Shown: one piece after another, positions 1 through 8,773 of the stretch | Position numbering within the stretch: position 1 is the first letter of the stretch | Layout: each line of letters starts with the position of its first letter | Assembly (NCBI GenBank): GCA_020248265.1 | Contig: JADCHX010000010.1 | Location: 124,001 to 188,000 of the forward strand | Direction of reading: 5' to 3' | DNA: 64,000 nucleotides | From: Rhodocyclaceae bacterium | GTDB taxonomy: Bacteria; Pseudomonadota; Gammaproteobacteria; Burkholderiales; CAIKXV01 | The notes under the pieces: model-generated | What the model was told of the DNA's origin: nothing | Seen by the model: only the letters and a program-made list of their open reading frames with translations | Databases searched by the model: none | Position numbers and translations under genes: made by a program

Positions 1-1
1 C

Positions 2-250
2 CCCGATGGCATGGCGATCGATGCGGAGGACGGACTTGCAGTGGCGCACCCCGACATGGGCGCAGTGTGGCTGTTCGACCGGCGCGGCGAGCCGGTGCTG
101 CGCATCGATTCCCCACGCAGCGAGGTCGTGACCAACGTCGCCCATGGCGGCGCGGACCTGCGCACGCTGTACATCGTCGACTCCGAAGCCGGCTGCATCC
201 TCACCGCGCCGGTGCCGGTACCCGGGCGGGTGCTGCCTTCCCACCGGTGA
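2..250 (+). CDS. SMP-30/gluconolactonase-like protein, C-terminal part
   Basis: Only the last 82 codons are in the window; the gene begins upstream. The frame opens with Pro-Asp-Gly-Met-Ala-Ile-Asp-Ala-Glu-Asp-Gly, the typical strand of SMP-30/gluconolactonase/LRE beta-propellers, and continues through a blade with an Asp-Arg-Arg-Gly turn. The family usually hydrolyses lactones with a bound divalent metal. A P450 gene starts 28 bases downstream on the same strand, so the two may be co-transcribed and act on one substrate. The substrate cannot be read from this fragment. Confidence 0.7.
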   Translation, partial: PDGMAIDAEDGLAVAHPDMGAVWLFDRRGEPVLRIDSPRSEVVTNVAHGGADLRTLYIVDSEAGCILTAPVPVPGRVLPSHR

Positions 251-278
251 TGCGGCAGGGCCGCAGCCCGTGCACCCG

Positions 279-1598
279 ATGACGCCTTCGCTCGCGCACC
301 TGCCCCATTGCGGCCATCCGCCGATCCTGGCCGACCTGCGTTTCCTGCGCGACACGCTCGGCTTCCTGCGCGGGGTGCACGAGCGGCGCGGGCCGGTCAC
401 ACGCATCTTCGTGTTCGGCCGCACACAGTTGCTGGCGCTGGGCGCCGAGGCCAACGAACGCACCCTTTTCGACAGGGACGACGCCTTCTCCGCCGCTGGC
501 GGCTGGACGCCATTGCTCGGGGAACTGTTTCCCGGCGGACTGATCCTGCGCGATGGCCCGGACCATCGCCGCCATCGCCGCCTGATGCTGCCTGTGTTCA
601 GGCGCGAACGCCTCGAACAGCACCGCCTGCAGATGCAGCCGATCATCGACACTGCGATCGACGACTGGCTGCAGCGCGGCCATGTCGAATTCCACGGCTG
701 CGTGAAGCGCCTGACCCTGGACATCGGGGCACGCCTGTTCCTGGGCATGCGGTTGCAGCACGAGATCAACACCGTCGCACGCGACTTCATCGACCTGGTG
801 CAGGCCTCGGCAGCAATGGTCCGTTACCCACTGCCTGGGGGGGCCTACCGGCGTGGTCTTCATGCGCGCATGCGGCTGGTTCGCTTCCTTTCGGAGCGGA
901 TCGCAGCGCGCCGCGACGGCGACGGCGACGACCTGTTCTCCCTGCTCTGCCGGCAGCGCGACGAGGACGGGCGACCATATACCGATGCGGAGGTCATCGA
1001 CCACATGGTGTTCATGCTGATGGCGGCGCACGACACGACCACCAGCGCACTGGCCACGGTGGTGATGGCGTTAGGCGAACAGCCGGACTGGCAACAGCGC
1101 AACTTGAACGATGAAGGCGCGAATATCCTGCGCGAAGCCCTTCGGCTGTATCCCCCGCTGCCGACGATCGCCCGGATGGCCATGCGCGAGGTGGAACTCC
1201 ACGGCTGCCGCATTCCGGCCGGCACGCGGCTGATCGTGGCGCCGCTGTTCGTGCAGCGTGACCCGCGCTGGTGGACGGACCCGGACCGGTTCGATCCGGA
1301 CCGCTTCGGTGCGGCACGCGCCGAGCAGCGCCGGCATCCGGCTGCATGGACGCCGTTCGGCGGCGGCGCCCACATGTGTGTCGGGATGAACTTCGCCGAG
1401 ATGCAGGTGCAGGCCGTGCTGCAGTCGTTGCGCGAACGCGCCCGATGGACGGTTGCACCCGGCTTCCGCGACGACTACGCCTACCTGCCGATCGGACGGC
1501 CGCGCGGGGGCTTGCCGGTGCGCTTCGAGACGCATCGCATCGAGGCGCCCCGGCAGCACGGCAGGACGGCGCAGTCGGCGTCGCCGACGCACTGGTAA
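279..1598 (+). CDS. cytochrome P450
   Basis: A 439-residue haem monooxygenase, a normal length for a soluble bacterial P450. The I-helix oxygen-activation motif AAHDTTTS lies at about residues 249-256, the ExxR pair at Glu286/Arg289, and the haem loop FGGGAHMCVG at 360-369, with Cys367 as the thiolate ligand. No membrane anchor or fused reductase is seen, so a separate ferredoxin and reductase are needed; none is adjacent. The ATG at 279 is preferred, with an in-frame GTG at 270 as alternative; neither has a clear ribosome binding site. The gene follows an SMP-30-like gene and precedes a convergent hydrolase, which suggests a catabolic role. The substrate is unknown. Confidence 0.93.
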   Translation: MTPSLAHLPHCGHPPILADLRFLRDTLGFLRGVHERRGPVTRIFVFGRTQLLALGAEANERTLFDRDDAFSAAGGWTPLLGELFPGGLILRDGPDHRRHRRLMLPVFRRERLEQHRLQMQPIIDTAIDDWLQRGHVEFHGCVKRLTLDIGARLFLGMRLQHEINTVARDFIDLVQASAAMVRYPLPGGAYRRGLHARMRLVRFLSERIAARRDGDGDDLFSLLCRQRDEDGRPYTDAEVIDHMVFMLMAAHDTTTSALATVVMALGEQPDWQQRNLNDEGANILREALRLYPPLPTIARMAMREVELHGCRIPAGTRLIVAPLFVQRDPRWWTDPDRFDPDRFGAARAEQRRHPAAWTPFGGGAHMCVGMNFAEMQVQAVLQSLRERARWTVAPGFRDDYAYLPIGRPRGGLPVRFETHRIEAPRQHGRTAQSASPTHW

Positions 1599-1705
1599 GC
1601 ATGGCCTGCCGGTCGACACCAGAGGCAACATGTCCGGCATCCATTCGATCGAGTGAGGAAACATGCCGATCCGGATCGCCTTCTGCGGGTCTTGAGGGTA
1701 CGAAG

Positions 1706-1740
1706 CCCGAGCCAGGTCGGCGTCCACGACCAGGCTCGGG
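1706..1740. terminator. long hairpin between convergent genes
   Basis: An 8-bp perfect inverted repeat (CCCGAGCC at 1706-1713, GGCTCGGG at 1733-1740) encloses a second 5-bp pair (GGTCG/CGACC), separated by one A-A mismatch and closed by a 7-base loop. It lies between the P450 stop and the stop of the convergent hydrolase, where a bidirectional terminator is expected. No T-run follows on either strand, so it may block transcription only partially or protect 3' ends. Confidence 0.5.
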
Positions 1741-1754
1741 TCACCTGCAACCGG

Positions 1755-3437
1755 TCAGCCCGCCTTCGGAATCACCGGCAGCAGCAGGAACGACTCGCGC
1801 TCGCCACCGGCATAGAGCGTGTTGGTGCCGGTGTTGTAGTCGGCGTGGTAATGCATGTACGACTGGCTGCCGACGCCGTCGCGCGGCTGCACGTCCAGCC
1901 GCAGACGGCTGCCCTTCGCGAACACCATCGACGTCGGCCAGATCTCGACCTGGACCTGCACGATCTCGCCGGGCTTCAGGTGCAGGCGCCGCTTGTGCCG
2001 GTGGTAGGGGCGGTAGGGCAGCGACCGTTCAGTATCGAGTTCACGATGCGACACGCGCAGCCAGCCCTTGGCCACAGGCACCGGCGTACCCTGCTGGCCG
2101 GTCTCCATCAGTTCGTTACCATCGGCGTCGAAATGGCGCAGGGTAAGGAACAGGTCCATGTCCTCGCTGCTGCTCGACACCCAGAGGGTGGCCGCGAGGG
2201 GCCCGGTAACCTCCATGTCTTCCGGCATCGGCGGCGTGACCAGGGCAACGCCCATACCCGGCTTGATGCCCCCGCCCATCACCTGGGCCGACGCCGCAGA
2301 GGTAGATCCCATCGAGCCGAGACCGGTAGCGGCGTAGGTGTACTCGCTGGTCTTCGCAGGGTTGCTGCCAACCAGCGTACCGCTGAGGGGCACGTCGTCC
2401 ACCGACGGCTGTGCCAGGTCGAAGTACAACCTGGTCCACTGGGTGCGCGCGAGCGGCCATTCGTGCTCGAAGCGCCAGTCGTACCTGTCGCCGCCCTTGC
2501 GGATCGCCAGCTTGACTGGCGGCTCGTCCATCACGCCGTTCTGCACGCCCTTGAGCCAGTAGTCGAAGAAGCGGATCTGGTCCTGGCGCCCGTCCTCGGA
2601 GTAGTACGGGTGCACGTGCGTGCCGCCCTGCATGCGCAGCTTGCGGTGCGGAGACTTCGACAGCATGTAGGCCTCGGTGTTGCCGCGCAGGTGCAGGCCC
2701 ATGCCGGTCCAGTTGCCCACCGACAGGAACGGCACCTTGATGTCCTCCCAGCGCGCCTGCGCACCGTGGAACGCGCCGCTGTCCAGGTTGTTGGTGAGCC
2801 AGAAGTGCAGCGTGTTCTTCTGCCAGGTATCGGGATGGATATGCGAGGCGCGTCCGAGGGTGTGGTGCAGCAGGTGCGCAGTGAACCAGTTGGTCATGAA
2901 AAGCGACAGGATACCGCCGTGGTAGAGCGCATCACGATAGATGTCGGCGAAACCTTCCCAGGGCACGATCGCCTTGAGCGACGGTGGCTGCTGGTTGGCG
3001 GCGAACCACTGGTTGATCGCGTAGTACGAGATGCCCGACAGCCCGACATTGCCGTTGCACCAGGGCTGCGCAGCCGCCCATTCGATCGCGTCATGGAAGT
3101 CGACCGACTCGGCGCGCGACCAGGGGTCGTATTGTCCGGGCGACTGGCCGGTGCCGCGCGCATCGACACGCACCGAGGCATAGCCGCGTGGCACCCACCA
3201 CTCGGGATTGACCGTCTCCCAGTTCATCCACTCGTTCGGCTTCTCCTCCAGGTTCGCCGGCGGCGTCCACGGCTTGTCTTTCTGGTAGGGCCCGAAATTG
3301 AGCAGCGCAGGAACCCTGCCCCCGTCCTTGGGCCGGAACACGTCCGCCTTCAGCCGCGCCCCGTCGCGCATCGGGACATCGACGTCTTTCTCCAGCAGGA
3401 AATGTTCGGTGACAACGGGTTGTGCGGCCTGGTTCAT
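1755..3437 (-). CDS. CocE/NonD family hydrolase
   Basis: A 560-residue alpha/beta hydrolase of the CocE/X-Pro dipeptidyl-peptidase (S15) group, which cleaves esters or acyl-peptide bonds. The N-terminal half has the substrate-entry pattern PMRDGARLKADVFRP, then VDARGTGQSPG (about residues 91-101). The nucleophile motif GLSGISYY puts the serine at about 137. The C-terminal half is the jelly-roll domain of this family. The ATG at 3437 is preferred because AGGA lies 12 bases upstream; an in-frame ATG at 3458 adds seven residues. No signal peptide is seen. It faces the carboxymuconolactone-decarboxylase-like gene across a 230-bp divergent region. The natural substrate is not predictable. Confidence 0.88.
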   Translation of the reverse strand: MNQAAQPVVTEHFLLEKDVDVPMRDGARLKADVFRPKDGGRVPALLNFGPYQKDKPWTPPANLEEKPNEWMNWETVNPEWWVPRGYASVRVDARGTGQSPGQYDPWSRAESVDFHDAIEWAAAQPWCNGNVGLSGISYYAINQWFAANQQPPSLKAIVPWEGFADIYRDALYHGGILSLFMTNWFTAHLLHHTLGRASHIHPDTWQKNTLHFWLTNNLDSGAFHGAQARWEDIKVPFLSVGNWTGMGLHLRGNTEAYMLSKSPHRKLRMQGGTHVHPYYSEDGRQDQIRFFDYWLKGVQNGVMDEPPVKLAIRKGGDRYDWRFEHEWPLARTQWTRLYFDLAQPSVDDVPLSGTLVGSNPAKTSEYTYAATGLGSMGSTSAASAQVMGGGIKPGMGVALVTPPMPEDMEVTGPLAATLWVSSSSEDMDLFLTLRHFDADGNELMETGQQGTPVPVAKGWLRVSHRELDTERSLPYRPYHRHKRRLHLKPGEIVQVQVEIWPTSMVFAKGSRLRLDVQPRDGVGSQSYMHYHADYNTGTNTLYAGGERESFLLLPVIPKAG

Positions 3438-3667
3438 GGAAGGCGTGCATCCTGGCATGTAGGGAGGGAGCAGAAGTATCGTGCGGGCGTCGTTGCGACG
3501 TCAACCGCACGTGCCGCAGATCCGCACGCTGTGCGTTTGCCCGATGCCTGCATCCCCTACCAGCGGCCTGCAGGCAGGCGGTGCGTTTCGTCGCCTCACC
3601 AGGGCTGCGTTTGTTACCCTCGCCCGACTCCCTGTCTCAACCGATCGCAGCCCAGGAGCCTTACCCA

Positions 3668-4078
3668 ATGACGACCGTCCGGCAGCCGCTCGACCCTGAA
3701 ATGGACCCGCGCGTGAAGGCCGTGTTCGATGACATCCGTGCCACGCGAAAGACCGATTTCGTGAACAATCTCTGGCGCACGCTGGCCTTCGACCCGGCAC
3801 TGCTCGAGAACACCTGGGCCGAGGTGAAGGGTCTGATGGCTGCACAGACGCAGCTCGACCCACTGGTCAAGGAAATGCTCTATGTCGCGGTATCGATCGC
3901 GAACGGTTGCAGCTACTGCGTGCATTCGCATACCGCTGCGGCGCGCGCGAAGGGCATGACAGACGCGCAGCATGCGGAGCTGCTGGCCATCGTCTCGCTC
4001 GCCGGCAAGACCAACCACCTCGCCACCGGACTGCAGGTGCCGCTCGACCCGGCCTTCGATGCCGGTGCATCGACCTGA
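3668..4078 (+). CDS. carboxymuconolactone decarboxylase / AhpD-like protein
   Basis: A 136-residue protein of the CMD/AhpD fold. It carries the CxxCxxxH redox motif, CSYCVHSH, in its C-terminal half, which points to alkylhydroperoxidase-type thiol chemistry more than lactone decarboxylation. AGGAG about 8 bases before the ATG at 3668 supports this start over longer in-frame options. It is transcribed away from the CocE-like hydrolase and converges on the ridA-like gene. The protein is presumably cytoplasmic, with oxidative-stress or aromatic-degradation roles known in the family. Its actual partner is not in the window. Confidence 0.85.
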   Translation: MTTVRQPLDPEMDPRVKAVFDDIRATRKTDFVNNLWRTLAFDPALLENTWAEVKGLMAAQTQLDPLVKEMLYVAVSIANGCSYCVHSHTAAARAKGMTDAQHAELLAIVSLAGKTNHLATGLQVPLDPAFDAGAST

Positions 4079-4139
4079 GGCCACCGCGATACCCCGGTCG
4101 CAGGGCCGACACACGACCCGGACCGCGACAGGGCTCCGC

Positions 4140-4622
4140 CTATTCGGGATGCAGCTCGAACTCGCCCATGATCTCGAGCACCGCACCGCGTGGCAACTCT
4201 GCGATGCCGACGGCCGCGCGGGCATGCCGACCGAACTCCGGCCCCCACAGTTCGTAGAAGAGATCGGACGCGCCGTCGATCACCGAAAACTGCCGATCGA
4301 AGCCGGGCGCACTGTTGACCATGCCGTACAGGCGGATGACCCGGCGGACCTTGTCGAGGTCGCCGACCTCTGCCTTGATCGATGCCATCATCGCCAGCGC
4401 GACCGATTTTGCGCACAGCTGCGCTTCCGCCTCGGTCACATCGCCACCGACCTTGCCATACTGCCTGATGCCGAGAGCCATCTCCTGCCGTCCGGTGCCG
4501 TGTCCCGACAGGAACAGGATATTCCCGACGCGTACTGCGGCCGTTCGGTTTGGACTCGGATACGGATGCGTAGCCGGCAGGGACAGACCCATGCTGGCCA
4601 GCCTGGACTCGATCAGACCCAT
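4140..4622 (-). CDS. RidA family protein
   Basis: A 160-residue RidA/YjgF/UK114 protein. The family deaminates reactive enamine/imine intermediates released by PLP enzymes, or acts on related small molecules. The conserved core GNILFLSGHG and the C-terminal ARAAVGIAELPRGA, with the substrate-binding arginine, are present. AAAGGAG placed 5 bases before the ATG at 4622 fixes the start, although the frame is open further upstream. It is longer than the classic 130-residue RidA, like the catabolic-operon RidA subfamilies. It faces a small membrane-protein gene. Confidence 0.88.
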   Translation of the reverse strand: MGLIESRLASMGLSLPATHPYPSPNRTAAVRVGNILFLSGHGTGRQEMALGIRQYGKVGGDVTEAEAQLCAKSVALAMMASIKAEVGDLDKVRRVIRLYGMVNSAPGFDRQFSVIDGASDLFYELWGPEFGRHARAAVGIAELPRGAVLEIMGEFELHPE

Positions 4623-4757
4623 CTTGACTCCTTTGCCTGACTGCAGGGACGAACCTTTTCCATCGCCGATCGGCCGCCGTTCGGCAAGGGCCTTGCGAAG
4701 CGCGCGCGGCTCAGCCACTCTCCTGTCGTCCCGCCACCCTGCACTCATGTACCCGCG

Positions 4758-4946
4758 ATGACCCGTCCGCAGATTGCCGCCGTCACCAGCCTGGCTTTTT
4801 CCCTCTACTGGGCAATCATGGCCTACGCCGGGTGGCCGGGCGAAGCAGCTCCCGACGCGCCATGGCCGATGATGCGGGTGATCCTGAGCGTGATGTTCGC
4901 GTCGCTCGCAGCCACTATCTGGCTCGGACGGAATCGGGGACGATGA
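4758..4946 (+). CDS. small two-helix membrane protein, hypothetical
   Basis: A 62-residue frame with two hydrophobic segments (about residues 8-25 and 38-56) joined by a Pro/Ala-rich loop, ending in a basic tail. This layout is typical of small inner-membrane proteins. No family is recognised and there is no strong ribosome binding site. It sits between ridA-like and Bug-receptor genes that both point toward it, so it would be transcribed alone. A real gene is plausible but unproven. Confidence 0.4.
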   Translation: MTRPQIAAVTSLAFSLYWAIMAYAGWPGEAAPDAPWPMMRVILSVMFASLAATIWLGRNRGR

Positions 4947-4974
4947 AACCGGGTTGACAGACGCTGCGGATGCT

Positions 4975-5964
4975 CTATTGCCTTGCGCCCGCCATCTTGA
5001 CCACCGCACGAATGCGCTGGAGTTCCTCGGAACGCCATTTGTCGAGCACCTGCCGGTCGCCGGCGACCAGGTCGACGCCGAGCGCTCTCAGGCGCTCGCC
5101 GAACGCGGGCTCCTTCATCACTCGCACCATTTCAGCGCTGGCCTGGTTGAGTACCGCAGTGGGCGTCCCGGTAGGCGCGACGATGCTGTACCAGCCGTAC
5201 ATCGCATAGCCCGGCACCACTTCGGAGATGGACGGCACATCGGGCAGCAGCGGCGCGCGCGCGGGCGTAGTCACGCCGAGTGCGCGCAACCGGCCCGACT
5301 GCACGTGCGGCATTGCAGCCGGCACCACCGCATACGTGACCTGCACCTCGTTGGCCATCGCATCAGCGATCGCCTGTGGCACTCCCTTGTAGGGGACGTG
5401 CAGCATGTCGGTCCTGGTCAACTGCGTGAGCAGAACGCCCGACAGATGCTCGGACGCACCCGTGCCGGCGGAGCCGTAACGCAGCGTGCCAGGCGCCTTG
5501 CGGGCGAGTTCGACGAGTTCCCTCAGCGTCTTCGCCGGCACCTGCGTGTTCGCCAGCAGGACGAACGGCACGGTACCGATCAACGCGATCGACTGGAAAT
5601 CGCGGCCCAGGTCGAACTTCAGCCCGGTCAGTACCTGCGATGCCACGAACAACTGCGACGTGAGCATCATCATCGTGTAGCCGTCCGGTACCGCCGCCAT
5701 CGCGAGGTCTGCGCTGATGGCGCCTGCAGCACCCGGGCGCGGGTCGACGATCATCCGCTGACCCCACGTCTCGCCGAGCCGATCGGCCATCGCCCGCCCG
5801 ATGATGTCCGGACCCGACCCGGCTGCGCTGCCGACGATCAGCCGGATGGGCTTGACCGGGAACTGGAGCTGCGCGTGCGCCGCGGGCAGCACCGCGCCGA
5901 AGGCCATGAGCAGCGAAAGCAGAATGGGCCGCACGACAGCGGCAACAGGTCTTCCAGATGGCAT
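4975..5964 (-). CDS. Bug-family periplasmic substrate-binding receptor (TctC-like)
   Basis: A 329-residue extracytoplasmic receptor of the tripartite tricarboxylate transporter family, abundant in Burkholderiales. The N-terminus is a Sec signal peptide ending at AHA (about residue 31), followed by the family entry strand PVKPIRLIVG. AGGAGG lies 6 bases before the ATG at 5964, so longer in-frame starts are rejected. No TctA or TctB membrane partner is encoded nearby; such orphan receptors are common in these bacteria. The ligand is probably a small carboxylate but cannot be read from sequence. It is divergent from the methyltransferase gene. Confidence 0.9.
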   Translation of the reverse strand: MPSGRPVAAVVRPILLSLLMAFGAVLPAAHAQLQFPVKPIRLIVGSAAGSGPDIIGRAMADRLGETWGQRMIVDPRPGAAGAISADLAMAAVPDGYTMMMLTSQLFVASQVLTGLKFDLGRDFQSIALIGTVPFVLLANTQVPAKTLRELVELARKAPGTLRYGSAGTGASEHLSGVLLTQLTRTDMLHVPYKGVPQAIADAMANEVQVTYAVVPAAMPHVQSGRLRALGVTTPARAPLLPDVPSISEVVPGYAMYGWYSIVAPTGTPTAVLNQASAEMVRVMKEPAFGERLRALGVDLVAGDRQVLDKWRSEELQRIRAVVKMAGARQ

Positions 5965-6067
5965 CCGCATCCTCCTGAGGGTCATTTTTCCTGTGCCGAC
6001 GATCATGCTCATGCGCCTGTCTTTTGTCCAGCATCCGGGCCTCGTGCACATCGCGCATACTCGGGGC

Positions 6068-7294
6068 ATGACGATCTCTCACGAAATTCCCGCTGCTGGC
6101 CATCCCGTACTCGCCTGGAACGGGCCCGATGGGCCGCAATCGGTCCGCTGGCGGTCGGAGAACGGCACTGCGCCGCCAAGACGGGTAGTCGCCGTCGACG
6201 ACACTACACCCGCCGACACCGCCTATCGGCTGGCCAGCGAAGGCACAGCGCTGGTCTGGCAGGGCGACTTCCAGAATGCGCGCCACCTGCTGATCGCGCT
6301 GGCACGCCGGGTCGATCGCAAGCCGGCGAAGGTCAAGGCGCGCGCACGGGCGAAGGCTCGTGACCGGGCGAAGTCGGCACTGACCGCTGCCACCGATGCG
6401 CCAGCAACGGCGCCCACGCCGGCCGAGGCGTTCCATCGGCACCGGATGGCACAGGCCCAGCGCGCGCACACCCTGGGAATGTTGCTGATTCCTTTCGAAC
6501 CGGGGCATGTGATACCGCTGCGCCGGGCACCCGACGTGGCCGCAGCCTGCGAGGAGGCCTACGGCCCGGCGCACGAGCCTTATGTCGCCTCCCTGCGCGA
6601 GCTGCTCGGCCTGATCGGAGCGCATGAATGGCGCCGGAACGGGGTGGAGATCCCCGCCATGGGCGAACGTATCCATCCGCATTACGGTGTATTCGCACCG
6701 GTCCGCAGCGAGTATGTCGAGCTGGTATCCATGGCGCCGCTGCCAACAGGTGGAGTGCCGCTCGCCTTCGACGTCGGCACCGGCACCGGCGTGCTGGCGG
6801 CCGTGCTCGCGCGCCGCGGCGTCGAGCGGATCGTTGCGACCGACAAGGATTTGCGCGCCATCGCCTGCGCGCGCGAGAACCTGGCGCGGCTGGGCCTCGA
6901 GCGCAGGGTGCAGGTGCTGGACACCGACCTGTTCCCTCCCGGACGAGCCCCCCTCATCGTCTGCAATCCGCCATGGGTGCCGGCGCGGCCGAGTTCAGCG
7001 CTGGAACATGCGATCTACGACCCGGACAGCCGGATGCTGCGCGGCTTCCTTGCGGGTCTTTCCGCCCACCTCGCGCCCGACGGCGAGGGCTGGCTCGTGC
7101 TGTCCGACCTTGCCGAGCACCTCGGCCTGCGCAGCAGGGCTGAACTCGAGGCGATGATCGGCGCTGGTGGCCTGGCAGTGGTGGAACGCATCGATGCGCG
7201 GCCGACGCATGCCAAGGCGGGCGACCCGCGCGATCCGCTCCATTCAGCCCGCTCAGCCGAAGTGGTATCGCTTTGGAGACTGAAGGTTCGCTGA
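6068..7294 (+). CDS. class I SAM-dependent methyltransferase (PrmC/RlmF-like)
   Basis: A 408-residue protein with a C-terminal Rossmann methyltransferase domain: motif I FDVGTGTGV at 235-242, the acidic residue of motif II in VATDK, and NPPW at 300-303. NPPW/NPPY is the signature of enzymes that methylate a planar amide or ring nitrogen (HemK/PrmC, RlmF and adenine methylases). The N-terminal 200 residues are unlike PrmC and include a very basic segment (about 85-104, alternating Lys/Arg/Ala) that could contact RNA. The ATG at 6068 is chosen; an ATG at 6012 would add 19 residues. The target is uncertain. Confidence 0.8.
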   Translation: MTISHEIPAAGHPVLAWNGPDGPQSVRWRSENGTAPPRRVVAVDDTTPADTAYRLASEGTALVWQGDFQNARHLLIALARRVDRKPAKVKARARAKARDRAKSALTAATDAPATAPTPAEAFHRHRMAQAQRAHTLGMLLIPFEPGHVIPLRRAPDVAAACEEAYGPAHEPYVASLRELLGLIGAHEWRRNGVEIPAMGERIHPHYGVFAPVRSEYVELVSMAPLPTGGVPLAFDVGTGTGVLAAVLARRGVERIVATDKDLRAIACARENLARLGLERRVQVLDTDLFPPGRAPLIVCNPPWVPARPSSALEHAIYDPDSRMLRGFLAGLSAHLAPDGEGWLVLSDLAEHLGLRSRAELEAMIGAGGLAVVERIDARPTHAKAGDPRDPLHSARSAEVVSLWRLKVR

Positions 7295-7383
7295 ACGACA
7301 GGACGGGCCACCGGGTCGCGCCGACGTCGAAGAAGCTCGAACGACCGGGACCGCGATAGCCTGGCAGTCACGCGCCCGAAGGC

Positions 7384-8289
7384 CTACTTAGCGGGCGCGC
7401 GCAGCAGTTCGGGCACCAGTTGTTCGCGCACGAACGCCTCGCCCAGTTTCTCGATCCGTCCGGCACCGATGCTGTCGAGTACCGCCTCTTCGCTGCCGGC
7501 GAGTTTCCATGCCTTGTACTCGTCGACCAGCGTCAGGCCCATCGCCTCGCAGAGCAGCGACACGTAGTTCACGATGCGGAAAGGCTCGCTGCCCTCGAGC
7601 GCACAAAGCAACCGCTGGCAGGAATGGAACACCGTCACCACTTCATCGGCACGGGCATTGCGCGCGAGGTCGCAGACGCCGCGCGTCACATCCTTCAGCG
7701 CGGCCGGGACCGAGACGAGCGCCGAGCACATGTGGCCGGGCACCGCGACATCGGTCTCGACCACGTCGAGGCCGGGGATCAGGCGCAGCAGGTCTTCGAC
7801 CAGCGGATTCACGTCGACCTCGCGGAATCCGAAATGCCTGTGCAGCACGACGCGCCGGTTCACCGGATGTACCAGCCGTTCGCGTAGCCGCTCGCGACCC
7901 GCATGGACGATCTGGGTGAAATGCGACATCGGAAACTGCGGGTCGGTATAGCCCTCCATGAACTGGTTCATGTGCCGATGGCACGACGGGCACCAGGTGA
8001 CGACGGTCGCCGGGGCGGCTGCGGGATCGGGCGACGACAGGGGCCCCGGAACCGCCGGCGCATCCTCGGCCAGACGGATCGCCAGGTCATTGAACTTGCC
8101 GACGGTACGCTTCGCCATGCCATCGGCCGCGCGCAGGTTGGCGTCCTTGGACGTGCCGCAGCAGTAGCTCGGCCCGCCGACCGGCGCCACTTCGAGGCCG
8201 ATCGCGCGGAGGATCTCGATCGACCCGTGGATGATGTCGCCGTGGCGCACCACGTTGCAGCCATACCAGAACACGACCTTCTCGCTCAT
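7384..8289 (-). CDS. HdrB-like Fe-S protein (CCG domain)
   Basis: A 301-residue homologue of heterodisulfide reductase subunit B. The N-terminal CCG motif is intact: Cys11, Cys43-Cys44-Gly, and C100-PS-C103, with a Pro/Ala-rich insertion before the last pair. The expected second CCG motif is degenerate: its positions read LHRHFGF, GHMCS and FHSCQRLLC. The start overlaps the stop of the HdrC-like gene by ATGA, so the pair is translationally coupled. It probably moves electrons or handles thiols in the cytoplasm with HdrC. In bacteria such pairs accompany diverse oxidoreductases, and the redox partner here is unknown. Confidence 0.85.
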   Translation of the reverse strand: MSEKVVFWYGCNVVRHGDIIHGSIEILRAIGLEVAPVGGPSYCCGTSKDANLRAADGMAKRTVGKFNDLAIRLAEDAPAVPGPLSSPDPAAAPATVVTWCPSCHRHMNQFMEGYTDPQFPMSHFTQIVHAGRERLRERLVHPVNRRVVLHRHFGFREVDVNPLVEDLLRLIPGLDVVETDVAVPGHMCSALVSVPAALKDVTRGVCDLARNARADEVVTVFHSCQRLLCALEGSEPFRIVNYVSLLCEAMGLTLVDEYKAWKLAGSEEAVLDSIGAGRIEKLGEAFVREQLVPELLRAPAK

Positions 8290-8726
8290 GATGCCGTACG
8301 CTCCCGGGGGCTGGCGCGATGCCACTGCTCGATCTCCTCGGCAGTCAGCTGGGTCGCGGCGAACGCTTCGATCTTGCGGAAGAACAGCGGGTCTTCCGTG
8401 GTCTTCATCTGCGCCTCGCCGCCGAGGGAACCGAGGGCCCCCATGCGTGCCACGCGCACCATCAGCATCGCGTTGATGCCCTCGGGACACGCCTCGGTGC
8501 AGCGCGACGACTGCGTGCATACCTTGACCCAGGCGACGGCTTCGTCCGTCCCCTGCCCGCCCCCGAGCAGCGGCAGCAATCCGTCGACCACCGACGGCGG
8601 CGATGCACCGGCCAGTGCAGGGGCATAGGAGGTCATCGGACAGGCCTCGTAGCACTTGCCGCAGCGGGTGCAACGATCGAGCGTGTCGGCGACGAAGTGG
8701 TCGAGGTAGGTGCGCAGGGAGTCCAT
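8286..8726 (-). CDS. HdrC-like ferredoxin-type Fe-S protein
   Basis: A 146-residue electron-transfer subunit with two cluster motifs. The first, CTRCGKCYEACP (Cys19, 22, 25, 29), is a standard 4Fe-4S site. The second, CTQSSRCTEACP (Cys70, 76, 80), has Ser73 where the usual second cysteine would be, so it may hold a 3Fe-4S cluster or a differently ligated one. The start at Met 8726 gives a compact protein beginning MDSLRTYLDHFV; the open frame upstream is Arg/Ala-rich and is probably not translated. It lies 47 bases after the thioesterase gene and overlaps hdrB-like. Confidence 0.85.
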   Translation of the reverse strand: MDSLRTYLDHFVADTLDRCTRCGKCYEACPMTSYAPALAGASPPSVVDGLLPLLGGGQGTDEAVAWVKVCTQSSRCTEACPEGINAMLMVRVARMGALGSLGGEAQMKTTEDPLFFRKIEAFAATQLTAEEIEQWHRASPRERTAS

Positions 8727-8773
8727 CCGCAATCGTGCCACGGGCGCAGGCGCGCGACCAGTGCGCCGTGCGT

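Noticed and set aside
1653-3671. A 672-codon open frame on the plus strand opposite the CocE-type gene
   Set aside because: Its translation is Arg/His/Val-rich without any known fold, and the opposite strand encodes a full, well-conserved hydrolase. High GC leaves long antisense frames open.
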